64,000 nucleotides of DNA, from contig JAFDVJ010000038.1 in the NCBI GenBank assembly GCA_018269075.1, positions 1 through 64,000 of the forward strand. Direction: 5' to 3'. Numbering within the stretch: position 1 is the stretch's first letter; each line of letters opens with the position of its first letter. Position numbers and translations under genes: made by a program. This document shows, piece after piece, positions 35,831 through 44,026 of the stretch. The notes below the pieces were generated by a model. The model did no database searches and was not told where the DNA came from. It saw only the letters and a program-made list of their open reading frames with translations. Source of the stretch: Acidobacteriota bacterium. GTDB taxonomy: Bacteria; Acidobacteriota; Blastocatellia; Pyrinomonadales; Pyrinomonadaceae.

Positions 35831-36847
35831 CTAACTCAATTCCCCGTACATTTTCCGGTAATAATCCCGATACGCACCGTTGCGGATATGATCGACCCAG
35901 GCCTGATTTTCGCGGTACCAGTCGATCGTCCGGCGGAGGCCGTCTTCCCAACTCGTCAGCGGCCGCCAGCCGAGCTCGTTCTCGGTCTTGTCGGCCTCGA
36001 TCGCGTAGCGGCGGTCGTGGCCGAGCCGGTCGGCGACGAACTTGATGAGGCTGTGCGGCTTGCCCAAAATATCGAGAATCGTCTTGACAACGTCGATGTT
36101 GTACTGCTCGTTGCGCGCGCCGATGTTGTAGATCTCGCCGGCGCGGCCGCGCTCGCAGGCGAGCCAGATCGCGCGCGCGTGATCCTCGACGTAGATCCAG
36201 TCGCGGACGTTGCGGCCGTCGCCGTAAACCGGCAGCGGTTCGTCGTTCATCGCGTTGGCGATCATCAGCGGGATCAGCTTTTCGGGAAACTGGCGCGGCC
36301 CGTAATTGTTGCCGCAGCGCGTGATGACCGTGTCGAGCCCGAACGTTTCGCGGGCCGCGCGGACGAAATGCTCGGCCGCCGCCTTTGACGCCGCGTAGGG
36401 CGAATTCGGTTTCAGCGGCGAAAGCTCCGTGAAATACAGATTGCTGTCGTCGGGCAAACTGCCCATCACCTCGTCGGTCGAGATCTGGACGAATCTTTTC
36501 ACTTTCTTCGCGCGCGCCGCGTCGAGCAGGACCTGCGTGCCGAGGACGTTCGTCAGCACGAACTCGCCCGCCGACGAGATCGAGCGGTCGACGTGCGATT
36601 CGGCCGCGAAATTGAAGACCGCCTCCGCGCCGTCCGGGAGCGCGTCGAGCACGGCCGCCTTGTCGCAGATGTCGCCCTTCACGAACCGGTGCCGCGCCGG
36701 GTCGAGCCCCTTCAGGTTCTCGGGATTTCCCGCATAGGTCAAAGCGTCGAAATCGACGATCTCGACGTCCGTAGTCGTCTCCAGAATCAGATGAATAAAG
36801 GCGGAGCCGATAAAGCCTGCGCCGCCCGTGACGAAAATGGTTCTCAT
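35831..36847 (-). CDS. rfbB: dTDP-glucose 4,6-dehydratase
   Basis: A 338-residue NAD-dependent enzyme that turns dTDP-D-glucose into dTDP-4-dehydro-6-deoxyglucose, the first committed step toward dTDP-rhamnose. It has the GxxGxxG site (VTGGAGFIGSAFI), the motif NFAAESHVDRSI, STDEVMG and the catalytic Tyr-x3-Lys in SPYAASKAAAEH. Further along, TRCGNNYGPRQFPEKLIPLMI is a family signature. Complete length. With rfbD it forms a probable minus-strand transcription unit interrupted by a composite repeat. Word repeats also flank its start. Confidence 0.96.
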   Translation of the reverse strand: MRTIFVTGGAGFIGSAFIHLILETTTDVEIVDFDALTYAGNPENLKGLDPARHRFVKGDICDKAAVLDALPDGAEAVFNFAAESHVDRSISSAGEFVLTNVLGTQVLLDAARAKKVKRFVQISTDEVMGSLPDDSNLYFTELSPLKPNSPYAASKAAAEHFVRAARETFGLDTVITRCGNNYGPRQFPEKLIPLMIANAMNDEPLPVYGDGRNVRDWIYVEDHARAIWLACERGRAGEIYNIGARNEQYNIDVVKTILDILGKPHSLIKFVADRLGHDRRYAIEADKTENELGWRPLTSWEDGLRRTIDWYRENQAWVDHIRNGAYRDYYRKMYGELS

Positions 36848-36867
36848 AATGATTGGTCTTTGTTCAA

Positions 36868-37050
36868 GAAGGGGAGAAGAGTTTCTGAGAAGAGGAGAGG
36901 AGGAGAAGAGGAGAAGAGGAGATTTGGTCTGTAAATCGAGACCTGCATTTATAATTTAAAAGCTTTCACAAAGAAAATCTTCTCTCCCCTTCTCCTCTTT
37001 CTTCTCCTCCTCTCCTCTTCTCCTCTTCTCCTCTTCTCAGAAACTCTTCT
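36868..37050. repeat. GAAGAGGA-word inverted pair
   Basis: Plus-orientation words (AAGAAGGGGAGAAGAG, GAGGAGAAGAGG) fill 36868-36921. The reverse-complement array fills about 36981-37050 (CTCCTCTTCTCCTCTTCTC). Both ends share TTTCTGAGAAGAG/CTTCTCAGAAAC. The spacer of about 60 bp is AT-rich and may hold the rfbB promoter. The pair fills the gap between the rfbB start and the PH-protein stop, ending 15 bp from that stop. Confidence 0.7.
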
Positions 37051-37064
37051 TAGAAATTCCCTTT

Positions 37065-37646
37065 CTACTTATCAAGCAGCCGCATCTGCTTGAGCAGCGC
37101 GTCGGCGTATTTCTTCGGGGTGTTGATGTTTTTCAGGATGACCTTGCCGCCGTCCTCGCTCGCGTTGTCGATGACGAGATTGCCGAAGCCGAGCATCCGC
37201 TGGGCGATCGTCGAGGCGACCGAGACGTCCTGGATCGAGCGCAGCGGAATATTGCGCGAATTTTGAAAGATAAAGCCCTCGTCGATCTCGACCTTCGCGT
37301 CGGTCAGCGTGTAGCGGACCATCTTCTGCCGCAGATGATAATAAGCCGGGATCAGAAAGAGCGCGAGCCCGAGCAGGACGGCGAGCCACGTCGGCACGAC
37401 CGGCAGAAAGACGCTGAAAAAAGCGACCAGCACGAGCGCGCCGAGCGCCGCCAGCACATAGCCCAGCTTGACGAACATCAGCGTCGGGCTGATCGAAAAG
37501 ACCCTGACCTCCTCGCTCTCGACCGGTTCTTCGGAAGTCGATTTACGCGCGATCCGCGTTTCCTCCTCGGCTTCGAGCGCGGTTCCGCATTTCTGGCAGT
37601 AAATTGCCTCGTCCGAATTCTTTGCGCCGCATTTCGTACAGAACAT
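37065..37646 (-). CDS. Zinc-ribbon membrane protein with PH-like domain
   Basis: A 193-residue protein. It starts with a zinc ribbon (MFCTKCGAKNSDEAIYCQKCG, two CxxC pairs). Two membrane helices follow (about 57-105, VKLGYVLAALGALVLVAFFSVFLP and WLAVLLGLALFLIPAYY), then a bacterial PH (YdbS/YdbT-like) domain (VRYTLTDAKVEIDEGFIFQ, IPLRSIQDVSVASTI). Such proteins are inner-membrane and of unknown biochemical role. The frame is open upstream to 37814, but that extension is encoded by word repeats, so ATG 37646 is chosen. A GAGAGTG array lies 8 bp upstream of the ATG, in the place of a Shine-Dalgarno. Confidence 0.82.
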   Translation of the reverse strand: MFCTKCGAKNSDEAIYCQKCGTALEAEEETRIARKSTSEEPVESEEVRVFSISPTLMFVKLGYVLAALGALVLVAFFSVFLPVVPTWLAVLLGLALFLIPAYYHLRQKMVRYTLTDAKVEIDEGFIFQNSRNIPLRSIQDVSVASTIAQRMLGFGNLVIDNASEDGGKVILKNINTPKKYADALLKQMRLLDK

Positions 37647-37654
37647 ATCTTTTT

Positions 37655-37737
37655 GAGTGGAGAGTGGAGAGTGGAGAGTGGAGAGTTTCAGACAAAATCC
37701 TTTACTCTCCACTCTCCACTCCCCACTCGCTACTCGC
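37655..37737. repeat. GAGAGTG-word inverted pair
   Basis: Four to five 7-bp GGAGAGT words (37655-37686) face a reverse-complement array (ACTCTCCACTCTCCACTCCC, 37701-37737) across a 15-base spacer. The hairpin would form in the 5' leader of the PH-domain gene and include the ribosome-binding region. Confidence 0.7.
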
Positions 37738-37762
37738 CTATCATACATCAGTTGAGATTTTC

Positions 37763-37797
37763 GCACAAAAAAAGCGGCCGGCAGCGCTGCCGGCCGC
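37763..37797 (-). terminator. Rho-independent terminator for the transglycosylase gene
   Basis: Perfect 12-bp stem GCGGCCGGCAGC / GCTGCCGGCCGC (37774-37797); on the minus strand it is followed by seven T. It lies about 190 bp after the stop codon at 37984. Confidence 0.8.
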
Positions 37798-37957
37798 GAG
37801 TCTTTTTCAGACAAGAGGAGAAGAGACCCACACTCTCCGCGTGAAAGACTTTGAAAACTATCCCGTTTTGAATAAATTATCCCGCATTAAAACTTCTATC
37901 CCGTCCCGTTTATTTTAACCGCCGCGATCAACCTAAATCCTCTCAATGCAGACCAAT

Positions 37958-37981
37958 CCGAAATCCGAAATCCGAAATCGA
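37958..37981. repeat. GAAATCC-word array
   Basis: Three 7-bp words of the type CGAAATC. On the minus strand it begins 2 bp after the stop codon of the transglycosylase gene. Same family as the arrays at 48005, 48701 and within hemW at 59933. Confidence 0.65.
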
Positions 37982-37983
37982 CA

Positions 37984-38829
37984 TTATTGGTTGACGAGCC
38001 GCATCCGGCCGTCGGGCATTTTGATCGCGAGCGCGTTCGGTTCGTAGACCGTCAGCGGCTTTGACTCCTTCTGCTCGAGCTTGACGGCCTGCTGGATCGA
38101 CACTTTCTTGACCGATTTGATGTAGTTCGGGTTCGTGATCGAGCTGTAGCGCGCCGTGATCCGGCGGACGTATTCCTGCGTTTCGCGAAACGGCGGCACC
38201 TGGTTGCCGTAGCGCATCACCGCGCCTTCGCCCGCGTTGTAGCCGGCGAGCGCGAGCACGACGTCGCCGCCGAACGTGTTGAGCAGCCAGCGCATATATT
38301 TGACGCCGCCCTCGATGTTCTGCTGCGGATTGTAAATGTCCGTCACGCCGAACCGCCGCGCCGTCGCCGGCATCAGCTGCATCAAACCGCTCGCGCCTTT
38401 ATACGAAGTCGCGCGCAGCTTGAACGACGATTCCTGATGCATCTGCGAATAGATCAGCAGCGGATCGATGCCGTAGCGGCGGCACGAATCGACGATGTAG
38501 GAATCGATTTCCTCGCTGCCGGTCGTGAATCCGCGCATCGCGCTGCCGGCGGCCATCGTCATCTTCGTGTAGCTGGCGTTCGAGATTTCCGGCTTCGCGC
38601 CGAGACCGTCCTGGACGTTCATCGTCTGGACGGTTTTCTGAACCACTCTTTTTTCGCCCGTCTTCGTTTTCTTGGTTTTAACGGCCGGCGCCTGCGCGAT
38701 GGTCGGTCTGGAAACGACCTGTACGCCGCCCGTCGTATCGAAATTGTCGAAAACCCGGGAACGTGTCTGAGCCGCTGAGGAAATTGTTAAAATAAAGCCG
38801 ACAGTGATATAAAGAAGGGTCTTTTTCAT
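37984..38829 (-). CDS. Lytic transglycosylase, SLT domain
   Basis: A 281-residue exported murein lytic transglycosylase. Signal peptide 1-20 (TLLYITVGFILTISSAAQ), a linker of about 85 residues, then the SLT domain from about 108 (IDSYIVDSCRRYGIDPLLIYSQM). Catalytic Glu133 lies in HQESSF, followed by the family motifs GASGLMQLMPATARRFGV, NIEGGVKYMRWLL and ALAGYNAGEGAV. It cleaves peptidoglycan between MurNAc and GlcNAc, forming 1,6-anhydro ends, in the periplasm. It has a complete length and its own terminator. Monocistronic. Confidence 0.94.
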   Translation of the reverse strand: MKKTLLYITVGFILTISSAAQTRSRVFDNFDTTGGVQVVSRPTIAQAPAVKTKKTKTGEKRVVQKTVQTMNVQDGLGAKPEISNASYTKMTMAAGSAMRGFTTGSEEIDSYIVDSCRRYGIDPLLIYSQMHQESSFKLRATSYKGASGLMQLMPATARRFGVTDIYNPQQNIEGGVKYMRWLLNTFGGDVVLALAGYNAGEGAVMRYGNQVPPFRETQEYVRRITARYSSITNPNYIKSVKKVSIQQAVKLEQKESKPLTVYEPNALAIKMPDGRMRLVNQ

Positions 38830-39110
38830 ATATGCAATTTTGATTTCTACTATGGGGTTCTAGCCGGTTTTGGTGATTGGATTTTATTGCCTGAAGCGCC
38901 CGAATTTTCGGGGCGTCTATTTATTTAACATTGCTAAAGCCGCCCGAATTCCACAAAAAGGCCAACCATTTTAAACATTTTTGGCAAAAATGATTTTTTC
39001 TTGGTCATATCGTACGTTTCCGCCATTTCTTTAATAAAAAATCACTTACCGCGAAAATTTTTTTTCGCGCCTGCTTTCCGATCGCCCGGTCTTCGACTAT
39101 TCTTAAACTG

Positions 39111-39510
39111 TAGTCTTGAGTCTTGAGTCTTGAGTCTTGAGTCTTAAGTCTTGAGTCGGTCGATAACCGCGAAGATCTTCGGAACTGCGGGCAATCGAAA
39201 AAAGACTCAAGAGATAAATCTTCAGGTTTTTGAAAAAATAATGCCGTTTTCAGCCATCGAAGATGGCGACAGAAAACAAATGCGCCACGCCGCTCTGTCG
39301 CCCGTTTCACGGGCTCGGATCATTGTTGCGATCTGACCACGGGTTGCACCCGTGGCTATTAACTGGTGCCCGTTTCACGGGCTTTTAAGGAATACTTTAT
39401 TGACGGCTTTTATTTTTCGAAGACTCAAGACTCAAGACTCAAGACTCAAGACTCAAGACTTAAGACTCAAGACTTAAGACTTAAGACTCAAGACTTAAGT
39501 CTCAGGACTC
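39111..39510. repeat. GACTCAA-word inverted pair enclosing a REP segment
   Basis: The left array (39111-39157) iterates AGTCTTG. The right array (39420-39510) carries about 12 copies of GACTCAA/GACTTAA in inverse orientation. The enclosed 260 bp contain the REP-like sequence described separately. This is the largest inverted pair in the window. The right array ends 9 bp before the ATG at 39520. The remaining gap (38830-39110) shows nothing I can name. Confidence 0.75.
39251..39391. repeat. REP-like cluster, GATGGCGACAG and CCCGTTTCACGGGC
   Basis: CCATCGAAGATGGCGACAG, two CCCGTTTCACGGGC palindromes and one CCACGGGTTGCACCCGTGG palindrome. The first element also occurs at 6796. Several short perfect palindromes in one place suggest REP/BIME-type elements. 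Confidence 0.55.
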
Positions 39511-39519
39511 GGAATTCCA

Positions 39520-40767
39520 ATGCTCTACCTGTCGCAAATTCTAGGCCGCCCGATTTACGACGCCGTCGGCGACAAGATCGCGTCCGTGCGCGACGTCATC
39601 GTGCGCTACGGCGATGAGGATTACCCGTCGCTCGTCGGCGTCGTCGGCCGTTATCGCCGCCGCGATTTCTTTATCTCGCGCCGGCGCATCGCGTCGATCG
39701 CCGAGACCGGCGTCCGGATGAATTCGGAAAAGATCAATCTCAAGCCGTTCACGCGGCGGCTCAACGAGGTGCTGCTCGCGAAGGACGTGCTCGACAATCA
39801 GCTGATCGACGTCGACGGCAAGCGCGTCGTCCGCGTCAACGACGTCCAGATCATCGACGTCGGCAGCGAATGGCGCGTTTCCGGCGCCGATGTCAGCCTT
39901 CAGGGTTTTCTGCGGCGGCTGATGCCGAAAGGGTTTTACGGCAGCCGGAAAACGGTCGAGGTGATCGACTGGGCCGACGTCGGCTATCTCGCGACCGATT
40001 CGTCGTCGGCGATCGTCAAGCTCAAATCGTCGAAGGACAAGCTCTCGCGCCTGCACCCGGTCGAGATCGCGCAGCTCGCCGAATCGCTTTCCCCGGTTCA
40101 CCGGACCGAGATCGTCGAATCGCTCGACGACGAGATCGCCGCCGACACGCTCGAAGAGATGTCGACCGAAAATCAGGCCCGCATTCTCGAAGAGATGGAC
40201 GAAGAGCGCGCCGCCGACATTCTCGAAGAGATGTCGCCCGACGACGCCGTCGACGTGCTCGGCGAGATGGACGAGGAAAAGGCGCAGGAGCTCTTCAACC
40301 TGATGGAGGACGACGAAAAGGCCGACGTCGCCGAGCTGATGGAGTTCGACCACGACACGGCCGGCGGTCTGATGACGACCGAATTCGTCACCTTTCCGAA
40401 AGATCTGACGGTCGGGCAGGCGATCGCGCGGCTCCGCGAGATGGCGGAAACGCCGAATATGATCTATTACCTCTACATCGTCGAGGAAGAGAATTCGTGG
40501 AAGATCTGCGGCGTGATCTCGCTCCGCGGGCTGATCCTCGCCGATCCGACGCTCCCGCTTTCGGAAGCGATGCGCGCGCAGTTTCAGTTCGCGCACCCGG
40601 ACGACGACGCCGACGAAGCGGCGCAGATGATCGCCGAATACAACCTGCTGGCGCTGCCCGTGATCGACGACGAAGGCGACATCGCCGGCATCGTCACCGT
40701 CGACGACGCGATGGAAATCCTCCTCCCGAAAAACCTCGGCCGTCGCCTACCGCGGCTTTTCGGTTAA
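39520..40767 (+). CDS. Soluble MgtE-like protein with PRC-barrel and CBS domains
   Basis: A 415-residue cytosolic protein. Residues 1-75 and about 85-155 look like PRC-barrel segments (LSQILGRPIYDAVGDKI, VLDNQLIDVDGKRVVRVNDV). Then comes the MgtE_N superhelix (LHPVEIAQLAESLSPVHRTE, LEEMSTENQARILEEMDEERA repeats) and a CBS pair (HDTAGGLMTTEFVTFPKDLT, EYNLLALPVIDDEGDIAGIV). The transmembrane Mg2+ channel of true MgtE is absent: the protein ends after the second CBS. It may be a Mg2+ or nucleotide sensor acting on another transporter. No transporter gene adjoins. Upstream, a word-repeat array takes the place of a normal Shine-Dalgarno. Confidence 0.85.
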   Translation: MLYLSQILGRPIYDAVGDKIASVRDVIVRYGDEDYPSLVGVVGRYRRRDFFISRRRIASIAETGVRMNSEKINLKPFTRRLNEVLLAKDVLDNQLIDVDGKRVVRVNDVQIIDVGSEWRVSGADVSLQGFLRRLMPKGFYGSRKTVEVIDWADVGYLATDSSSAIVKLKSSKDKLSRLHPVEIAQLAESLSPVHRTEIVESLDDEIAADTLEEMSTENQARILEEMDEERAADILEEMSPDDAVDVLGEMDEEKAQELFNLMEDDEKADVAELMEFDHDTAGGLMTTEFVTFPKDLTVGQAIARLREMAETPNMIYYLYIVEEENSWKICGVISLRGLILADPTLPLSEAMRAQFQFAHPDDDADEAAQMIAEYNLLALPVIDDEGDIAGIVTVDDAMEILLPKNLGRRLPRLFG

Positions 40768-40787
40768 TAGATTCAGATAATGAACAC

Positions 40788-43169
40788 TTAATTCTCCGCC
40801 GGACCGACCTTCGCGAGCAGCTCGTCGAAGCGCGGATCGGCGCGGAGGCTGTCGACGACCGGTTCGACTTTGAGAAACGGGAGAAAGCCCGAACGTTCGC
40901 GCCGCGCCTGCTCGAACCATTCGAAGGCCCGGTCGAAATCGCCGAGACCGGCGTGGATGATCGCGAAATTATAGGCCGGCACGTATCTTTCCTTGTCGAT
41001 GTCCTCGAGACTCGCCAATACTTCGAGCGCCTGCACGCGCTTGCCGGCGACGGCGTAGGCGAAGCCGAGATACGATTCGAACGCGAGCCCGCCCTGCGAG
41101 AATTTGACGGCGTCGCTGAGCGCCGCGATCGCTTTTTCGAGCCGGCCCTGCTGAAGATAGGCGAGCCCGAGATTGCGGTGCGCGAAGGTCGAATTCGCGT
41201 CCATTTCGAGCGCCTTGTGACATTCCTCGATCGCCTTTTCGTAATCGCGCGCGAAATAATGGGCATAGCCGAGACTGATGTGCGAGAACGGCGACAGCGG
41301 ATCGAGCTGCTGCGCGCGCCGGCAGTTTTCGATCGCCTCCGCGTGACGGCCGACCGCCTTAAGATAAAACCCGTAGCCGTCGTAGGCGTTCGGAAAGTTC
41401 GGGTTGAGCCTGATCGCGCGCAAAAACTGGCTCTCCGCCGCCGGCAGATCCCAGTCGTACAGAAGCTCTGCGAAACCGAGCGAGCAGTGCGCTTCGGCGA
41501 GCCCCTCGTCGAGTTCGAGCGCCTTGAGCGCGGCGGCCTTCGCGCGCGGGTAGGCGTCGTGCGGCCGCCAGCCGCCGGTCGACGAGGCGAGCAGCCCGTA
41601 AGCCTCGGAAATTCCCGTGTAGACGAGTGCGTAGTTCGGATCGAGCTCGACCGCCATCTGAAAATATTCGATGCCTTTTTTGATCCATTCCTCGGTCCGC
41701 TTCGAGGTCACGAAATAACGGCCCTTGAGATAGCAGCGATAGGCCTCGGTGTTTTCGGTGTAATGCTTGGCGAGCTGTTTGCGGTCCTCGCCCGAGAGCC
41801 GGAGCTTGAGTTTCTCGCTGATGTCGGCGGCGATCTCGTCGAGCAGCGTGAAGATGTCGGTCATCTCGCGCCGGTAGCTCTCGCCCCAGAGCTGCGCCTC
41901 GTTGGCGACGTCGACGAGCTCGGCGTTGACGATCAGCGATTCGCCGAGCTGCTGGACGCGGCCCGCGAAAACGGCGCGGACGCCCAGTTCTTCGCCGATC
42001 CGCTGCGGATCGGCGGGCCGGCCCTTGTAGCGAAAGACCGTGCTCCGCGGCACGACGCGCAGTTTCGGCAGCTTCGAGAGCGAATTGATGATGCCTTCGG
42101 TGATGCCGTCGGCGAGATATTCGGTCTCGGCGTCGGCGGCGCCGTTGACGAGCGGCAGGACGGCCAGCGAATCGATCGCCCGGCGCGTCCGGACGCGGCG
42201 CGGCGCGGGCGCGGCTTTCGGCAGCAGCCGCGTCGCCGGCTCCGGCGGCTGAAGTTCGCCGCTCACCGAAAACGGCCCGTTCGAGATGTGAATGCGCTGC
42301 AGCTCGGTCTCGAATTCGAGCCGCTGGCGGAGCTGCCGGAGCTCGTCGCCGAGTTCGCTCATCGTCTGAAAACGCGCGCCGCATTCCTTATTGAGCGCCC
42401 GGCGGACGATCCGCTCGAAATCCGGCGGAAGCTGGGCGGCGCTGCCGGCGAACGGCGCGGGCTCGGTCGTCAGAATCGCGGCGATCACGTCCGGCACGGT
42501 CGCGCCGGTGAACGGCAGTTTCCGCGAGATCATCTCGTAAAGCACCGCGCCGAGACTGAAAACGTCGCTCCGCGCGTCGAGCTCGAGCCCGCGCGCCTGT
42601 TCGGGCGACATATAAAACGGCGTCCCGAGAATCATTCCCTGCGCCGTGATCGGACGGGGCGGCGGCGCGTCGGCCGTTCGTTCGGCTTCAAAGCCGGTCA
42701 GCTTGGCGATCCCGAAATCGAGCACCTTCACGTAGCCGTCGCGGCGGATCATAATGTTTTCGGGCTTGACGTCGCGGTGAATGATGCCCGCTTCGTGGGC
42801 GGCGACCAGCGCGTCGGCGGTCTGAACCGCGATGTCGAGAATCTCGTTCGGGCGGAGCCGCGCATTCTGCATTTTGCGGCGCAGCGTTTCGCCCTCGACG
42901 AATTCGGTCGCGATAAAATGCGTCCGGTCGTGCTCGCCGATGTCGAAGATGGTCAGGATGTTCGGATGATTGAGAGCGGACGCGGCATAGGCCTCGCGGC
43001 GGAAACGCTCGATCGCCGAGGCGTCCTTGAGCAGGCTTTCGGGCAGGATCTTGATCGCCACGTCGCGCCGCAGGCGCGTGTCCGAAGCGCGATAAATCTC
43101 GCCCATCCCGCCCGCGCCGATCGACGACAAGACCTTGTAATGCCCGATTTTTTCCCCGATGACTATCAC
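40788..43169 (-). CDS. Ser/Thr protein kinase with TolB-like and TPR domains
   Basis: A 793-residue protein that starts with GTG. The kinase domain (about 10-290) is complete: glycine loop IGAGGMGEIY, Lys40 in VAIK, HRDVKPEN with Asp133, DFG at 151-153 and MSPEQARG. Residues about 340-480 match the TolB/FlgO-like domain often found after kinases in Acidobacteria (DSLAVLPLVNGAADAETEYLADGITEGI, LGVRAVFAGRVQQLGESLIV). The last 300 residues are TPRs (DPNYALVYTGISEAYGLL, HAEAIENCRRAQQLDPLSPF). No transmembrane helix is evident. Targets unknown. Convergent with the 39520 gene, 20 bp apart. Confidence 0.93.
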   Translation of the reverse strand: MIVIGEKIGHYKVLSSIGAGGMGEIYRASDTRLRRDVAIKILPESLLKDASAIERFRREAYAASALNHPNILTIFDIGEHDRTHFIATEFVEGETLRRKMQNARLRPNEILDIAVQTADALVAAHEAGIIHRDVKPENIMIRRDGYVKVLDFGIAKLTGFEAERTADAPPPRPITAQGMILGTPFYMSPEQARGLELDARSDVFSLGAVLYEMISRKLPFTGATVPDVIAAILTTEPAPFAGSAAQLPPDFERIVRRALNKECGARFQTMSELGDELRQLRQRLEFETELQRIHISNGPFSVSGELQPPEPATRLLPKAAPAPRRVRTRRAIDSLAVLPLVNGAADAETEYLADGITEGIINSLSKLPKLRVVPRSTVFRYKGRPADPQRIGEELGVRAVFAGRVQQLGESLIVNAELVDVANEAQLWGESYRREMTDIFTLLDEIAADISEKLKLRLSGEDRKQLAKHYTENTEAYRCYLKGRYFVTSKRTEEWIKKGIEYFQMAVELDPNYALVYTGISEAYGLLASSTGGWRPHDAYPRAKAAALKALELDEGLAEAHCSLGFAELLYDWDLPAAESQFLRAIRLNPNFPNAYDGYGFYLKAVGRHAEAIENCRRAQQLDPLSPFSHISLGYAHYFARDYEKAIEECHKALEMDANSTFAHRNLGLAYLQQGRLEKAIAALSDAVKFSQGGLAFESYLGFAYAVAGKRVQALEVLASLEDIDKERYVPAYNFAIIHAGLGDFDRAFEWFEQARRERSGFLPFLKVEPVVDSLRADPRFDELLAKVGPAEN

Positions 43170-43329
43170 GCTCTTGAGTCATCGATTATACCACTCATTT
43201 CACGGATGAAACAGTTTTAAAGTACGTTTTTTCAGCCGCTCCGAACGCCGCTTTTTCGGGCGCGGCGGAGCCCGGCCCGCCGGTTTCGATGTTTTCCTCT
43301 CGTCATTTAAAGGCTTTTCCATCGCTCAG

Positions 43330-43832
43330 CTGTTTTTTTGACGCTGACACCGTTTTTTTCGCGGCTGACAGCGTATTTTCCGGCGCTGTCGCCGGTTTTT
43401 ATGCGATTGACGGTTGTTTTTTGGCGATTGCCGGTTGTTTTTTCTCATCTGACCGCTGTTTTTTTCGATTCGTCGACTGTTTTTTTGCGTCTGTCGGTCG
43501 TGTTTCCGCATCTGTCGCCGGTTTTTATGCAATTAACGGCCGGTATTTCCCGCTGCCGGCGAATTTGACTCGCCGGTCGGCGTTTTTTTCGCGATTGATG
43601 GCTGTTGTTTCGCGATTGACGGGTGTTTTTTTTCGATTGACGGTTGTTTTTTCGGGGTTGACGGTTGTTTTTTTCGATCTGCCGGCCGTGTTTTCGTATC
43701 TGTCGATCGTTTTATGCAGGTGTCGGCGGATTTTATGCAGGTGTCGGCGCTTTTTACTCGGTTGTCGCCGCTTTTTACGCGATTGTCACCGCTTTTTACT
43801 CGGTTGTCGCCGCTTTTTACGCGTCTGTCGGC
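43330..43832. repeat. 21-bp minisatellite with T-tracts, 24 units
   Basis: About 24 degenerate units of 21 bp: a G/C start, a TTTTT-TTTTTTTT tract, a variable middle and a GTCGGC or TGACGG end. One 1-bp phase slip near 43581. The last four units alternate ACTCGGTTG and ACGCGATTG types, showing recent pairwise duplication. T-tracts recur every 21 bp. This is the largest feature in the 857-bp gap between two genes; the flanks hold no ORF with coding character. Confidence 0.85.
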
Positions 43833-43898
43833 GTATTTTTCGAATCCGCGGTCTCGAATTTCAAATCATCGTTCGAGTTGCGAACGATTGTTTAATCG

Positions 43899-43953
43899 TC
43901 CACGAAAAACACGAAAGACACGAAATCGTTTCGTGTCTTTCGTGTTTTTCGCG
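43899..43953. repeat. CACGAAA-word hairpin
   Basis: CCACGAAAAACACGAAAGAC pairs with GTGTCTTTCGTGTTTTTCG across an ATCG loop. Fourth member of the CACNAAA hairpin family (2.8, 4.4 and 25.5 kb). Confidence 0.65.
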
Positions 43954-43980
43954 AATAACGCTTTTTTTCTCAAAAACCAT

Positions 43981-44026
43981 AAGACTCAAGACTTCAGACT
44001 CAAGACTTCAGACTCAAGACTTCAGA
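43981..44026. repeat. GACTCAA/GACTTCA-word array at a stop codon
   Basis: Six to seven 7-bp words, alternating AGACTCA and AGACTTC. On the minus strand the array begins at the stop codon of the clostripain-like gene: TAG is read across the junction with the first AGTCTGA word. Confidence 0.7.

Noticed and set aside
39520-40767. Complete magnesium transporter MgtE
   Set aside because: The protein has no transmembrane segment; it ends after the CBS pair and the next gene starts 20 bp later on the other strand.
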